Assembly: GCA_037446115.1 (NCBI GenBank)
Contig: JBBIJF010000017.1
Span: forward strand, 1-64,000
DNA: 64,000 bases
Reading direction: 5' to 3'
Origin: JANWXD01 sp037446115
GTDB lineage: Bacteria > Acidobacteriota > Terriglobia > Bryobacterales > Bryobacteraceae
The position numbers were made by a program, and so were the translations under genes. Position 1 is the stretch's first letter. Each line of letters starts with the position of its first letter. Shown in pieces: positions 15,897 through 24,809 of the stretch. Under the pieces are notes generated by a model. The model saw only the letters and a program-made list of their open reading frames with translations. It searched no databases and was not told the origin of the DNA.

Positions 15897-16043
15897 AATG
15901 TGCCTTTCCGCACCCGTGTGCCGGAACTCATCGTTGTGAACGACCAGCGCGTCCTCGCCCACGGAAGCCGCAGCCGCAACCGTGCCCCCGCGCTCGACTT
16001 TGACAGCCGTGCCCGCAGGGACTCAACGCCGCACGACAATCAC
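15897..16043 (-). pseudogene. Fragment of a TonB-like exported protein
   Basis: The minus strand reads VPAGTAVKVERGGTV...DALVVHNDEFRHTGA, closely matching the middle of the protein at 14575-15483 (VPAGTAVKIERRGTM...DALVVHNDKLRHPGA). A TGA stop interrupts the match just before VPAGTAV, and homology ends at both sides, so only about 50 codons survive. Together with the Cys-rich peptides it shows that a peptide plus TonB-like module was duplicated in tandem and is decaying. Confidence 0.75.
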
Positions 16044-16072
16044 ACTTCGGCGGGCACCTCCCGGCAACTACA

Positions 16073-16855
16073 ATGGTTGTGTTGGCTCTCGGATTGCTTT
16101 CCCCGGTTGGCGTGGCGCCGCTGGCGCTGGCCGCGTTGCTGGGCATCGCGAGCGCCGGAGCCGCAATCCGGCTGAGCGGCGTTCCTGCCCTGGTGCGCGG
16201 TCTGGTGCCCTTCAGCGCCGGCATCCTGGTCGGGATCACGGGCTTCGGCATCTGGCCGGAACTTGCCGGGCGCCGGGGCATCCTGAGCGCCGCCGCGCTG
16301 CTGGCAGCCGGGGTGGCGATGCTTTGGGCCGTCAACCGCTATCTCTATCCCGTCTGCCCGGCCTGCTCTCACACGCACGACCACGAGCAGTGTGCCGCCG
16401 GACTTCACGGCTTCGCACCGCCGCTCGTCATCGCCGGCGTGCTGCATAGTTTTTTGGATGGCTGGGGAGTGGTCGCCTCAGAGATGGAGTCCAGCCGGCT
16501 CGGTACGGCGGTGTTGCTCGCCGTCGCGCTCCACAAAATTCCGGAAGGGCTGGCCTACGGCACAATCCTGGTGTCCGCGCTCGGTGCAAGGTGGTCCGCC
16601 CTGGCCTGGAGCGCCGCCGCGCAGCTGCCGACTCTGGTGGGCGGCCTGGCGGCTGCCGCAGTCCACCCCGCCCCGGGCGGAGCCTGGATGCCCTTGCCGC
16701 TCGCCCTTGCCGGAGGAAGCTTTCTTTTCCTGGGCTGGCACGCCGTCCACAGCGAGTGGAGGCGCCGGGGCCCGCTCACGGCCTTCGGCGCCGCGATTTC
16801 CGGGGTCGCCGGCGCCGCTGCACTCCACCACGGCTTTCGGATCTGGCTGCGCTAG
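16073..16855 (+). CDS. ZIP-family metal transporter
   Basis: A 260-residue polytopic membrane protein of the ZIP family, which imports divalent metals such as zinc, iron or manganese. Two signature helices carry the metal-site histidines: HSFLDGW (about 124-130) and HKIPEGLAYG (about 154-163). A His/Cys-rich loop, CPACSHTHDHEQC (about 99-111), lies between helices 3 and 4 where metal-sensing loops occur. Start is ATG 16073 or GTG 16079; a TACAAT box overlaps the ATG, so either an upstream promoter (15785) or a leaderless GTG start applies. Metal specificity cannot be told. Confidence 0.85.
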   Translation: MVVLALGLLSPVGVAPLALAALLGIASAGAAIRLSGVPALVRGLVPFSAGILVGITGFGIWPELAGRRGILSAAALLAAGVAMLWAVNRYLYPVCPACSHTHDHEQCAAGLHGFAPPLVIAGVLHSFLDGWGVVASEMESSRLGTAVLLAVALHKIPEGLAYGTILVSALGARWSALAWSAAAQLPTLVGGLAAAAVHPAPGGAWMPLPLALAGGSFLFLGWHAVHSEWRRRGPLTAFGAAISGVAGAAALHHGFRIWLR

Positions 16856-16900
16856 CGGCGAGGCCCGGCTCTGGGGCCGTCTTCTCCGGCCCGCGACCGC

Positions 16901-19900
16901 CTAAAACTCAAACCGCGCCCCGAGTTGGATGTTCCGCGGAGGCGTCACGCTCCCGTTCCACTTGCCGAAATCCGGACTGGCCAGGTCGGTCGTGAAGGCC
17001 GAGGCCCAGTACCAGTTGGCCCCGCCGGAAGTGTAACCGGTGAAGTTATGGAAGTTGAACAGATTGAAGAACTCCCCGCGCAATTGAAACTTCAGCCGCT
17101 CGTTGATGCGTATGTTTTTGTAAATCGCCAGGTCTTCGTTTTTGTAACCGTAGCCGCGCACGTTTGACACCCGTGGGCCCGCACCCCAATAAAAGTTGAA
17201 GGCTTCCAACGGCTCGAAGGCGTCTTTGTTAAATAACGGTTGCCCCAGCCCCGGGTCGAAATCGCCCTTGTCTTTCACAAACACGTTCTTTCCGGGCAGA
17301 ATCGCCGGAATGCAGCCCGCGCGGAACTGCCCGGGGACATTGCAAAAGCTCGAACGGAAAAACAGCGGCGTGCCCGAGGACAGCCGCGTGATGCTGGCCA
17401 CCGACCAGCCTCCCAGCAGCAGGTCCGCCGCCCGGCTGGTGGAAAGGAACCGTTTACCGCGGCCGAACGGAAGCTCGTACACCAGCGTGAAACTGAACAC
17501 CTGGGGCACATCGTCCGCCGCCAGCGACTTGTTGCGCCTCTGCTCGTAGGGCGAGATCACGCCGCCCACGCCGCTCCAGTCGGCGATCACCGGATCGTTG
17601 ATGTGCCCCGTGCTCGTCAGCAGCTTGGAGACCGTGTAGGCGCCTAACAGGTACACACCTCGCGAGAAACGCTTCTCCACTTTGGCCTGGAAAGAATGGT
17701 AGGTGGAATTGCCCAGGTTCTCGTTCAGACCCTGCAGCGAGCTGCAGAATTGCGGATAAGGCACCAGGGCCTGCGCCACCGAAGGTGAGCAACCGGCGTC
17801 GAGCAACTGTTGCGCCCATCCCGGATAGGGCGCCCGCACGCCGTGCAGCTCCGTCTGCCCGGGCTGAAACTCGTCATAGAGTTTCTCCCGCAGGCTCAGG
17901 TACCTGGGATCGAGCGCGTTCACGGGGCTGATCGCCGACGGCAGGCGCGTCCCCTTATTGGCCACGTACGCCACGCTCACCAGAAGATCCGTCCCGACCT
18001 GCCGCTCGATGGTGAGGTTCCATTGCTGGGCGTAAGACAGGCGGTTGGCGTCAAAGGGACGGTACAGCGTGCTGCGGCCATTCCGGTAGCCTGCATCAAC
18101 GAACGGCGGACGGGCGAAATTCTGCGGAAAACCCGCGCTCAGGACGAAGGCCGGAACCAGACCCCCCTCCGTCGCGCCGAACGATACATCCGCATTGAAG
18201 CCGTCCAGGTTCATCCCGCCGCCCCAGCCGGGATAAAACGCCTGGTTGTAGAAGATCCCGTAACCGGTCCGCACCACCGTGCGGTTGTCAACCGCGTACG
18301 CGATGCCCACCCGCGGAGCAAATCCCCGCTTCCAGACAAATTCGGGATGCCGCCGCCCAAAGCTGGCGGCGCCCCAGCGCGTTCCGGCAAACGCAAGCCG
18401 GCCCGGGCGCCCGCCTGCCGCAGGATTCGTTCCGCTCGGATCGAAAAACGAAAGCCGGTCGTATTTCTCCGCCGTCGGCCGGAACATGTCCCAGCGGATG
18501 CCGTAATTCAGCGTCAGCTTCGGTGTAATCTTCCACGTGTCGCCGGCATGCCAGATGACGGCGTCCGAGCGCGCATACCAGGCATCTACCGTACGGAACG
18601 TCGCACTGCCCCAGGAAACCTGCTCCAGCAGAAACGACGCGATCGGGCTGCCGCTCACCACACCCAGCAGCCCCGTCGGCCCACGGTCGAAACCAAAGGA
18701 GCCGGACTCGTTGCCCGTATCGTGAAAATTCTGGCCCAGATTGCGATATTCGCCGCCGAACTTCAGCGTATGCTTGCCCTTGACCCAGGTCAGCAGATCG
18801 TTGACCACGTATGCCGGCCGCGTCGTCACGTTGCCCGTGTTCAGCCCGGAGCTGTTGCCGAACTGCGCAAAACCGTCGCTAAAGGAAATCACCGGCGGAT
18901 AGCGGTGGCCCGCCACTCCGGGGATCTTCGGCAGCTCATCCGCGTACTTGCCGTTCACCGATCCGTAGCCTTCGTTCCGATTCAGATATCCGGCCGCAAG
19001 GTGATTGAGCAGCGTGGGGGAAATCGTATAGTCCCAGTTCAGCCGGTTGACCCAGGAGTTCTGTGGGTCCGAGAACGTCTCATTTGCAATCTGAATCGGC
19101 AGCGTCGTGGCGAACTTCGGCGGCGCCTTCTGGCGCCACACGGTCCCCGCAAAGTGATGCTTGTCTCCCACGTACTCGTCAATCTTCACCAGCCAGTGCA
19201 GCGCGTCTCCCAGAATCGTGTCCGGCACTGGCGTGGGCACCAGGTAGTTGTTCAAAGGCCCCGGTTTGTTCGGCTCCGGCAGGTACTTGAACCATTGCAA
19301 GGCCAGCGAGTTGGCAAACCGCGCCCGGGGAATGACGTTGCCGGAGAACGGCTGCCGTACGATCCGCCCGTCCACCCGAGCCGTCGTGGCCGGATCGTAG
19401 ATGGAGATCAACCGGCCGTCTGCATCCACCCAGTCCGTAAAGTCGCCGTTCCGCTGCTTGAGCGAAGGAATGGAAATCGTCGGCCGGTTCACGCCGCCGC
19501 GGATGTAGAACTTCTCAATGTTGGTGAAGAAATAGGTCTTGAACTTCGACGACCACAACCCCGGCAGCTTCACCGGCCCGCCGATCGAACCTCCGAAGTC
19601 GTGCTCGATGTCCTTGGGCCGCCGGTCGGCGCCGAACTGCCGCGCGTTCAGAACCGTGTTCCGGAAGTACTCGTAGACGGCTCCGTGAAACTCGTTCGTC
19701 CCGGACTTGGTGGTTACCATGATCTGCGCCGACGTCGTGGACCCATATTGCGGTTCGTAGCTCGAGGTCAGCACCTTGAACTCGCTGATCATGTCCGGCG
19801 TCATGCGAAAGTCCCAGAACGAAATCATCCCGCTCTGGTTCATCGTGCCCTGCTGCATGCTCACCCCGTCCATGATCGCTTCGTCTCCCGACTGCAATCC

Positions 19901-20458
19901 GCCGTTGATCCGCGCATCGAAGGCGCTGCTTCCGGCTCCCGTGGTCACACCCGGCAGCAGCACCGCAAACTGGGCCGAGTTCCGCGGCGCCCCGCTCACG
20001 ATCAAAGGAAGGTCGTTGATCGTCTCGGGCGCCACCCCTTCGGCCCGCGTGGCGTTGTCGAAGTTGAGCGGAGACGCGTTGGCCACCACCTCGATGGATT
20101 GCTCCACGGTGCCCAGCTCGAGTCTCACATCCACCCGCACCAACTGGTTCAGCGTCAGCGTGATGCCCCGCTGCACGTAAGGCTTGAAACCCGCCGCCGT
20201 CGCCCGCAGCTCATACGTACCGGTCACAAGATTCGGGAACGAATACAACCCGTCGGATCCGGTCGTCGTTTTCATTTCCTGCCCCGTGGCCGTGTTGGTC
20301 ACCGTCACCTCGGCGTTCGGGACCGGCGCGTTCGCCGGGTCGAGCACCGTCCCGCTGATGGTGCTCCGGAACTGGCCGAGCGCAATGTTGGCGCACAGCA
20401 CCACGGCCGTCAGCGCAAACCCCAGGGTGCCCGGACGGCATCCTCTTGCCGGAACCAT
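16901..20458 (-). CDS. TonB-dependent receptor, Oar-like, with carboxypeptidase-regulatory domain
   Basis: About 1185 residues. ATG 20458 is chosen since GGAGGAGG lies 5 bp upstream. Signal peptide (to about 28); a carboxypeptidase-regulatory Ig-like domain (about 30-115, ISGTVLDPANAPVPNAEVTVTN); a plug domain (about 120-240); and a long beta-barrel ending in ARFEF, the terminal Phe expected for Bam insertion. Such receptors take up large or bulky substrates, often glycans, in Acidobacteria and Myxobacteria. The divergent TPR operon is a common partner in Solibacteres. The substrate is unknown. Confidence 0.9.
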   Translation of the reverse strand: MVPARGCRPGTLGFALTAVVLCANIALGQFRSTISGTVLDPANAPVPNAEVTVTNTATGQEMKTTTGSDGLYSFPNLVTGTYELRATAAGFKPYVQRGITLTLNQLVRVDVRLELGTVEQSIEVVANASPLNFDNATRAEGVAPETINDLPLIVSGAPRNSAQFAVLLPGVTTGAGSSAFDARINGGLQSGDEAIMDGVSMQQGTMNQSGMISFWDFRMTPDMISEFKVLTSSYEPQYGSTTSAQIMVTTKSGTNEFHGAVYEYFRNTVLNARQFGADRRPKDIEHDFGGSIGGPVKLPGLWSSKFKTYFFTNIEKFYIRGGVNRPTISIPSLKQRNGDFTDWVDADGRLISIYDPATTARVDGRIVRQPFSGNVIPRARFANSLALQWFKYLPEPNKPGPLNNYLVPTPVPDTILGDALHWLVKIDEYVGDKHHFAGTVWRQKAPPKFATTLPIQIANETFSDPQNSWVNRLNWDYTISPTLLNHLAAGYLNRNEGYGSVNGKYADELPKIPGVAGHRYPPVISFSDGFAQFGNSSGLNTGNVTTRPAYVVNDLLTWVKGKHTLKFGGEYRNLGQNFHDTGNESGSFGFDRGPTGLLGVVSGSPIASFLLEQVSWGSATFRTVDAWYARSDAVIWHAGDTWKITPKLTLNYGIRWDMFRPTAEKYDRLSFFDPSGTNPAAGGRPGRLAFAGTRWGAASFGRRHPEFVWKRGFAPRVGIAYAVDNRTVVRTGYGIFYNQAFYPGWGGGMNLDGFNADVSFGATEGGLVPAFVLSAGFPQNFARPPFVDAGYRNGRSTLYRPFDANRLSYAQQWNLTIERQVGTDLLVSVAYVANKGTRLPSAISPVNALDPRYLSLREKLYDEFQPGQTELHGVRAPYPGWAQQLLDAGCSPSVAQALVPYPQFCSSLQGLNENLGNSTYHSFQAKVEKRFSRGVYLLGAYTVSKLLTSTGHINDPVIADWSGVGGVISPYEQRRNKSLAADDVPQVFSFTLVYELPFGRGKRFLSTSRAADLLLGGWSVASITRLSSGTPLFFRSSFCNVPGQFRAGCIPAILPGKNVFVKDKGDFDPGLGQPLFNKDAFEPLEAFNFYWGAGPRVSNVRGYGYKNEDLAIYKNIRINERLKFQLRGEFFNLFNFHNFTGYTSGGANWYWASAFTTDLASPDFGKWNGSVTPPRNIQLGARFEF

Positions 20459-20511
20459 AGACACCTCCTCCCGCTGTAAAGTCCTGCTAGACTGTACTCA
20501 GCTCGCAACGG

Positions 20512-20540
20512 ATTGTACATTGACATTAGTTAATTGTCAA
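20512..20540 (-). promoter_or_regulatory. Promoter of the TonB-dependent receptor gene
   Basis: On the minus strand TTGACA (20540-20535), 17 bp, TACAAT (20517-20512). Transcription would begin near 20505, giving a leader of about 47 nt. The -35 hexamer is one arm of the inverted repeat listed next. Confidence 0.65.
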
Positions 20541-20548
20541 TACAAAAT
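20520..20548 (+). promoter_or_regulatory. Inverted repeat and overlapping divergent promoter
   Basis: TTGACA-N9-TGTCAA (20520-20540) is a perfect 6-bp inverted repeat. Its left arm can serve as a plus-strand -35 with CAAAAT (20543-20548) 17 bp further; its right arm is the -35 of the receptor promoter. The two promoters thus overlap face to face, and one protein bound here would control both directions. Confidence 0.5.
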
Positions 20549-22127
20549 TTTTCAACACCTTGGCCGGAAGGCACTTGCAGCCTCCTTGCTGGCCGTCACA
20601 GTGGGGACCCGGGCTTCCGCGCCGGCCCAGGAACCGCCCTCGCACCTCCTGCGTGAGATTGCAGCCCTCATCGAACGGGGCGACAGGGAAGCCGCAACCC
20701 GGCGCGTGGCGCGCGCCTTGGCCGGGTTCCCCTCCGATCCGCGCCTGCACAACTTCCAAGGTGTGCTGCGCGCCCAGACTGGCGACCTCAAGGGCGCCGA
20801 GGCGAGTTTTCGGACCGCCGCCCGGCTCGCTCCCAACTTCAGCGCGGCATGGGAAAACCTGGCTCGGTTGTATCACCAGCACCCGGAGAGCTTCGAAGCG
20901 GGTCTGGAAAAGGCCCTGGCCGCCTACGGCCGCGTCCTCGCCCTCCAGCCGGACCACCTGGAAGCGCGCTATCAGTCCGCTGTGATCTCCCAGCTACTCG
21001 GGCGCTACCGGGATTCGCTGGAGCATTTGACCAAACTCCCGCCGGAGGCGCAAGGACGGGCGCAAGCCCTCGCCGTGGCCCTCGGCAACTATGCCGCCCT
21101 CCTCGATGCGGCCCGCACCGGCGCGGCGGCGAAAGAATTGCTCGCCAGCCCGGACCTCAGCGAAGCGGACGTCCTCCAGATCCTGCCCCTGCTTGCCCAG
21201 TATCATCTCCACGCGCTTGCCATCGAGCTCATTGAGGGGCTCGAACGGCGCGGCTTGGCCTCGTCCGCCACGCTGGACCGCCTGGCGGCCTTATACGAGG
21301 AGGCGGGCAACCTTGCGGAAGCCCGCAGGCGTTACGAAGCTGCCGCCCGGGCCGCGCACGGCCGGCTCCAGCCGCTCCTCGACTTGGCCCGCGTCGCCTA
21401 CAAACAGCGGGACCTCGAAGGTGCCCTCGGATACCTGGCCCATGCACGCGATCTCCAGCCGGACAACGCGGGGATTCACTTCTTCTTCGGGGTCGTCTGC
21501 GCGGAACTGGAGCTCCCGCTCGAAGCCAGACGGTCTCTGGAAGAGGCGGTCAAACTCGCCCCGGACAATGTCTACTATCACTACGCTTTGGGCGCCGTGT
21601 TGCTCTACGAACGCGACACCAGCCTGGCAGTGCCGCATCTGAGTAAGTACCTGGAGCGGCATCCGCACGATCCCCGGGCGCGCTTTTTACTCGGGGTGGC
21701 TCGCTTTTACAGCGGACAGTACGACGAGGCCCGCCGCGAGCTCGAAACCGCTTCGGCTGATCCCACGACCGCCGCGCGTGCCCGCTATTTCCTCGGCCGC
21801 TTGGCCCGGCAGCAGAGCCGCCTCGATGAGGCCGAAGCCGCTCTTAAGGCGGCTGTCGAGGCCGAACCAAAGTTTGCCGACGCCTGGGCCGAGCTCGGGC
21901 TCCTCTACATCCGGCGCAAACAACATGAGCACGCCGCGCAGGTGCTGGCCAAAGCGCTCAGCCTCGACCCGGACAACTACCTGGCCAACCAGAATCTTTT
22001 GATGTTGTACCAGCGCACGCGCGATCCGCGAGCTGAGACCCAGGCCCGGCGTTTCGAGCAAGTGCAGCAGAAGCGTTCCGAAAAAGAGAAACTGCTGCTT
22101 AGGACCATCGAAGTGAGGCCCTATTGA
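20520..22127 (+). CDS. Secreted TPR-repeat protein 1
   Basis: About 513-535 residues. A leader (RKALAASLLAVTVGTRASA) is followed by roughly a dozen TPR-like helical pairs to the end (for example AEASFRTAARLAPNFSAAWENLARLY). The start is uncertain: there is no ATG. TTG 20520 keeps the basic n-region but lies inside the promoter; TTG 20586 is the next in-frame choice. Homologues in Solibacteres often sit beside Oar-like receptors, as here. It is first in a run of four overlapping TPR genes. A scaffold role in the periplasm is likely; partners unknown. Confidence 0.75.
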   Translation: MTLVNCQYKIFQHLGRKALAASLLAVTVGTRASAPAQEPPSHLLREIAALIERGDREAATRRVARALAGFPSDPRLHNFQGVLRAQTGDLKGAEASFRTAARLAPNFSAAWENLARLYHQHPESFEAGLEKALAAYGRVLALQPDHLEARYQSAVISQLLGRYRDSLEHLTKLPPEAQGRAQALAVALGNYAALLDAARTGAAAKELLASPDLSEADVLQILPLLAQYHLHALAIELIEGLERRGLASSATLDRLAALYEEAGNLAEARRRYEAAARAAHGRLQPLLDLARVAYKQRDLEGALGYLAHARDLQPDNAGIHFFFGVVCAELELPLEARRSLEEAVKLAPDNVYYHYALGAVLLYERDTSLAVPHLSKYLERHPHDPRARFLLGVARFYSGQYDEARRELETASADPTTAARARYFLGRLARQQSRLDEAEAALKAAVEAEPKFADAWAELGLLYIRRKQHEHAAQVLAKALSLDPDNYLANQNLLMLYQRTRDPRAETQARRFEQVQQKRSEKEKLLLRTIEVRPY

Positions 22128-23056
22128 AACGGATCGCGACACTCGTCTTGGCTTCGACTCTGCCTGCGGCTCTGTCGGCGCAGCAGGATGCGGGCCGCCT
22201 TGCCGCAGCTCGCGCTCTCCTTGCCGGCGACTACCTCCGGGCTGAGCAACTGGCCCGGGCCGCTTGGCAGGACGGCGCCGGGCCGCCGGAAGCCGGAGTC
22301 GTGCTGGCGCGCGCCGAAATGGCCCAGGGCAAACTCGAACAAGCCTACGGCCGCCTCCGGGAAGTGTTGCGCCGCGCCCCGCACCACGCCGACGCCCTGT
22401 ATTTTCTCTCGAAGCTTTCTTCGGTCCTCTCCCACCGGGCCTACGAGCGCTTAGAGGCGCTGGCGCCCGACTCCGCCCGCGTGCATCAGCTCCTGGCCGA
22501 ATCCCACGCCGCGCGCGAAGACTTGGCCGCCGCCGAAAGAGAGTATCGCGCCGCTCTCAAAGCGGATCCGCAATCCGTGGAGATCCTCACCGCCCTGGGG
22601 GACTTGCTCCGCCGGCAAGGCCGCTACGACGAGGCCGCCGCCCCCTACGCCCGGGCACTTCTGCTGCAGCCTTCCAGCTACGAGGCGGCCTACGGACTCG
22701 GAGCGTGCCGCCTGTTTCAGGGCCGACCCGCCGAAGCAGCCCGCTGGTTCCGCCGGGCGCTCGCCGCCGATCCCGAGGCCCCGGCCGCCCGCCTCGCACT
22801 CGGGGATGCGCTGCTGCGCCAAGGTGATGCCACTTCCGCTGCCCGCGAACTCCGGCGCGCTGCGGAACTCGAGCCCCAGATGCGCCAGGCCTACGTGCTT
22901 CTCGGACGCGCACTCCAAAAGCTCGGCCAAACCGAGCAGGCCCGCCAGGCTTTCGAAAAGGCTCGGCAACTCGCCGCCCGGCAGATGGAAGCCGAGCAAG
23001 CCATCTTCTCGGCGGATGAGTTGATTCCTCGCGTGCCTTCCGGAGACCGGCCATGA
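22124..23056 (+). CDS. Secreted TPR-repeat protein 2
   Basis: A 310-residue protein starting at TTG 22124, overlapping the previous stop by TTGA. Signal peptide (KRIATLVLASTLPAALSAQ), then six or more TPR units with canonical spacing (YDEAAAPYARALLLQPSSYEAAYGLGACRLFQGRPAEAARWF). Adaptor-type protein; second gene of the four-gene TPR operon. Confidence 0.8.
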   Translation: MKRIATLVLASTLPAALSAQQDAGRLAAARALLAGDYLRAEQLARAAWQDGAGPPEAGVVLARAEMAQGKLEQAYGRLREVLRRAPHHADALYFLSKLSSVLSHRAYERLEALAPDSARVHQLLAESHAAREDLAAAEREYRAALKADPQSVEILTALGDLLRRQGRYDEAAAPYARALLLQPSSYEAAYGLGACRLFQGRPAEAARWFRRALAADPEAPAARLALGDALLRQGDATSAARELRRAAELEPQMRQAYVLLGRALQKLGQTEQARQAFEKARQLAARQMEAEQAIFSADELIPRVPSGDRP

Positions 23057-23877
23057 TCCGGCGCTCGGCTCTGTGGTTGGTTTTGGCCGCTCTGGCAACG
23101 CCGGCGGCTCCGGCGCAGCTCGGTCCAGCCGAGGAAGCCCTCTTCCGGCAGGGTGTGGCCCACTACAAAGCCGGGCGCCTCGAAGCCGCCGAAAAGGCGT
23201 TTCTCGAAGTGCTGGCCCGCGGAGGCAAGACCGCCTTCGTCCACAACAACCTCGGACTGGTCTATCAGCACCGCGGTGACCACCAGCGCGCCGCCACCGA
23301 GTTCCGCGAAGCCGTCCGCCTCGATCCCGACTACGCCGCGCCCCGCATCGCGCTGGGCGCCAGTTTGCTCGCGCTCGGACGCGCCGGCGACGCTGCCGCC
23401 GAACTGGAAGCCGCCGTGCGCCTCGCCCCCCGCGAACCGCTCGCCCGCCTGCATCTGGCGAGAGCTTACGAAAGGCGCGGCGATCTTCTGGCTGCGATCG
23501 AGCAGTGGGAAACCTTGGTCCGGCTCGCACCCGGCGAGCCCGAATACCTTTACCAGCTCGGACGCGCCTACATGCGGCTGTCCGCCTGGTGTCTGGACCA
23601 GTTGCGCCGTGCGGCGGATCACTCCCCGCGCCTGTATCAGGCCCTCGGCGAGGCCTTCCAGGCGCAGGGCCGGCTCGAGCTGGCCGCCCGCGCCTACCAG
23701 GAAGCTGTGCGCCGCGATCCCGAGCTCCCGGAGATCCACTTCGCCCTGGCAACCGTCTATCTGGCCCAGGGCAAAACCGCCGAAGCGCGCCAGGCTTTGG
23801 ATCGCGAGCTGGCGCTGGTTCCCGAGAGTCTCGCCGCGCGCACACTGCGCAGCAAGCTGGAAGCCCGACAGAAATGA
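23053..23877 (+). CDS. Secreted TPR-repeat protein 3
   Basis: A 274-residue protein with an N-terminal signal (about 1-22) and seven TPR-like units, starting with EEALFRQGVAHYKAGRLEAAEKAF. ATG 23053 overlaps the previous stop and the end overlaps the next start by ATGA, so the operon is translationally coupled. Its fourth unit is irregular (a Cys-Leu-Asp insertion near 180), otherwise ordinary. Confidence 0.8.
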   Translation: MIRRSALWLVLAALATPAAPAQLGPAEEALFRQGVAHYKAGRLEAAEKAFLEVLARGGKTAFVHNNLGLVYQHRGDHQRAATEFREAVRLDPDYAAPRIALGASLLALGRAGDAAAELEAAVRLAPREPLARLHLARAYERRGDLLAAIEQWETLVRLAPGEPEYLYQLGRAYMRLSAWCLDQLRRAADHSPRLYQALGEAFQAQGRLELAARAYQEAVRRDPELPEIHFALATVYLAQGKTAEARQALDRELALVPESLAARTLRSKLEARQK

Positions 23878-24809
23878 CGCGCCCCGTGCTCCTCACCGTC
23901 CTTGCGGCTTCCCTGCTTCGCGCGCAGCTCGAAACACCGCCGCCCTTGCCTTTCGCCTCTGCGCCGCTGAGCCCGCAGCGCCGCGCGGCCGTGGAACAGG
24001 CACTGGCGGCGCGGCAGTTCGAGCGCGCCGAAGCGCTCCTGAACGAAGCCGTCAGCGCAAATCCCACCTCCCAGGAACTGCTGAAGCTGCTGGCGGGAGT
24101 CTGCTTTCTCGGCGGCAAATACTGGAACGCGGTGCGGGCCTTTCAGCGCGCCGGCGAGCTTGGCCCGCTGGATCCCTCCAGCCGCTTTTCGCTGGCGATG
24201 GCCTACGTTGCCGTCAAGCGCCGCGATCTGGCGCGCGGCGAACTCGAAGGGCTCCGCCAGGCGCATCCGCAAAACCCGCTCTATCTCTACTGGCTCGCCC
24301 GCCTGGACTACGACGACCAGAAGTTCGAAGCGGCCGCCGTCGGCTTCCGCCGCGTCCTCGGGCTGCGGCCCGATTTCGTGCGCGCCCACGACAACCTGGG
24401 CTTGTGCCTGGAAGCCCTGGGACGCTTCGAGGAGGCGGTCGCCAGCTACCGGCAGGCTGTGCGTCTGAACCGCGAACAGCCCTCCCCCTCGCCGTGGCCT
24501 GCCTTGAATCTCGGCACGCTGCTGCTCAAGCTCGGCCGGATCGCGGAGGCCGAGCCGTACTTGCGCGAAGCTGTCCAGCTCGGCCCGGGGCTCGCCCAGG
24601 CCCGCTTGCGCCTCGGGACGCTGCTCGAAAAGCGCGGCGCCGTCGAGGAAGCCATCGAGGAACTCCGCCGTGCGGCCCAACTCGATCCCCGCTCCCCGGA
24701 GCCCCACTACGCCCTGGCCCGCCTTTACCGCCGCCAGGGCGACGCGGCCGCAGCCGCCGCCGCCCTCGCCGAGTTCGAGCGTCTCAGGAAGATGCGCCGG
24801 GACCGCTAG
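23874..24809 (+). CDS. Secreted TPR-repeat protein 4
   Basis: A 311-residue protein with a short leader (TRPVLLTVLAASLLRAQ) and about seven TPR units; the region SASYRQAV...ALNLGTLLLKLGRIAEAEPYLREAVQLGPGLAQA is typical. It closes the operon and runs 26 bp into the convergent gene that ends at 24784. Confidence 0.8.
   Translation: MTRPVLLTVLAASLLRAQLETPPPLPFASAPLSPQRRAAVEQALAARQFERAEALLNEAVSANPTSQELLKLLAGVCFLGGKYWNAVRAFQRAGELGPLDPSSRFSLAMAYVAVKRRDLARGELEGLRQAHPQNPLYLYWLARLDYDDQKFEAAAVGFRRVLGLRPDFVRAHDNLGLCLEALGRFEEAVASYRQAVRLNREQPSPSPWPALNLGTLLLKLGRIAEAEPYLREAVQLGPGLAQARLRLGTLLEKRGAVEEAIEELRRAAQLDPRSPEPHYALARLYRRQGDAAAAAAALAEFERLRKMRRDR

Noticed and set aside
17810..20479. Open frame of about 889 codons on the plus strand opposite the TonB-dependent receptor
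   Set aside because: Its product is Arg/Pro/His-rich with no domain, typical of the shadow of a high-GC gene; the minus-strand protein has a signal, plug and barrel and a ribosome site.
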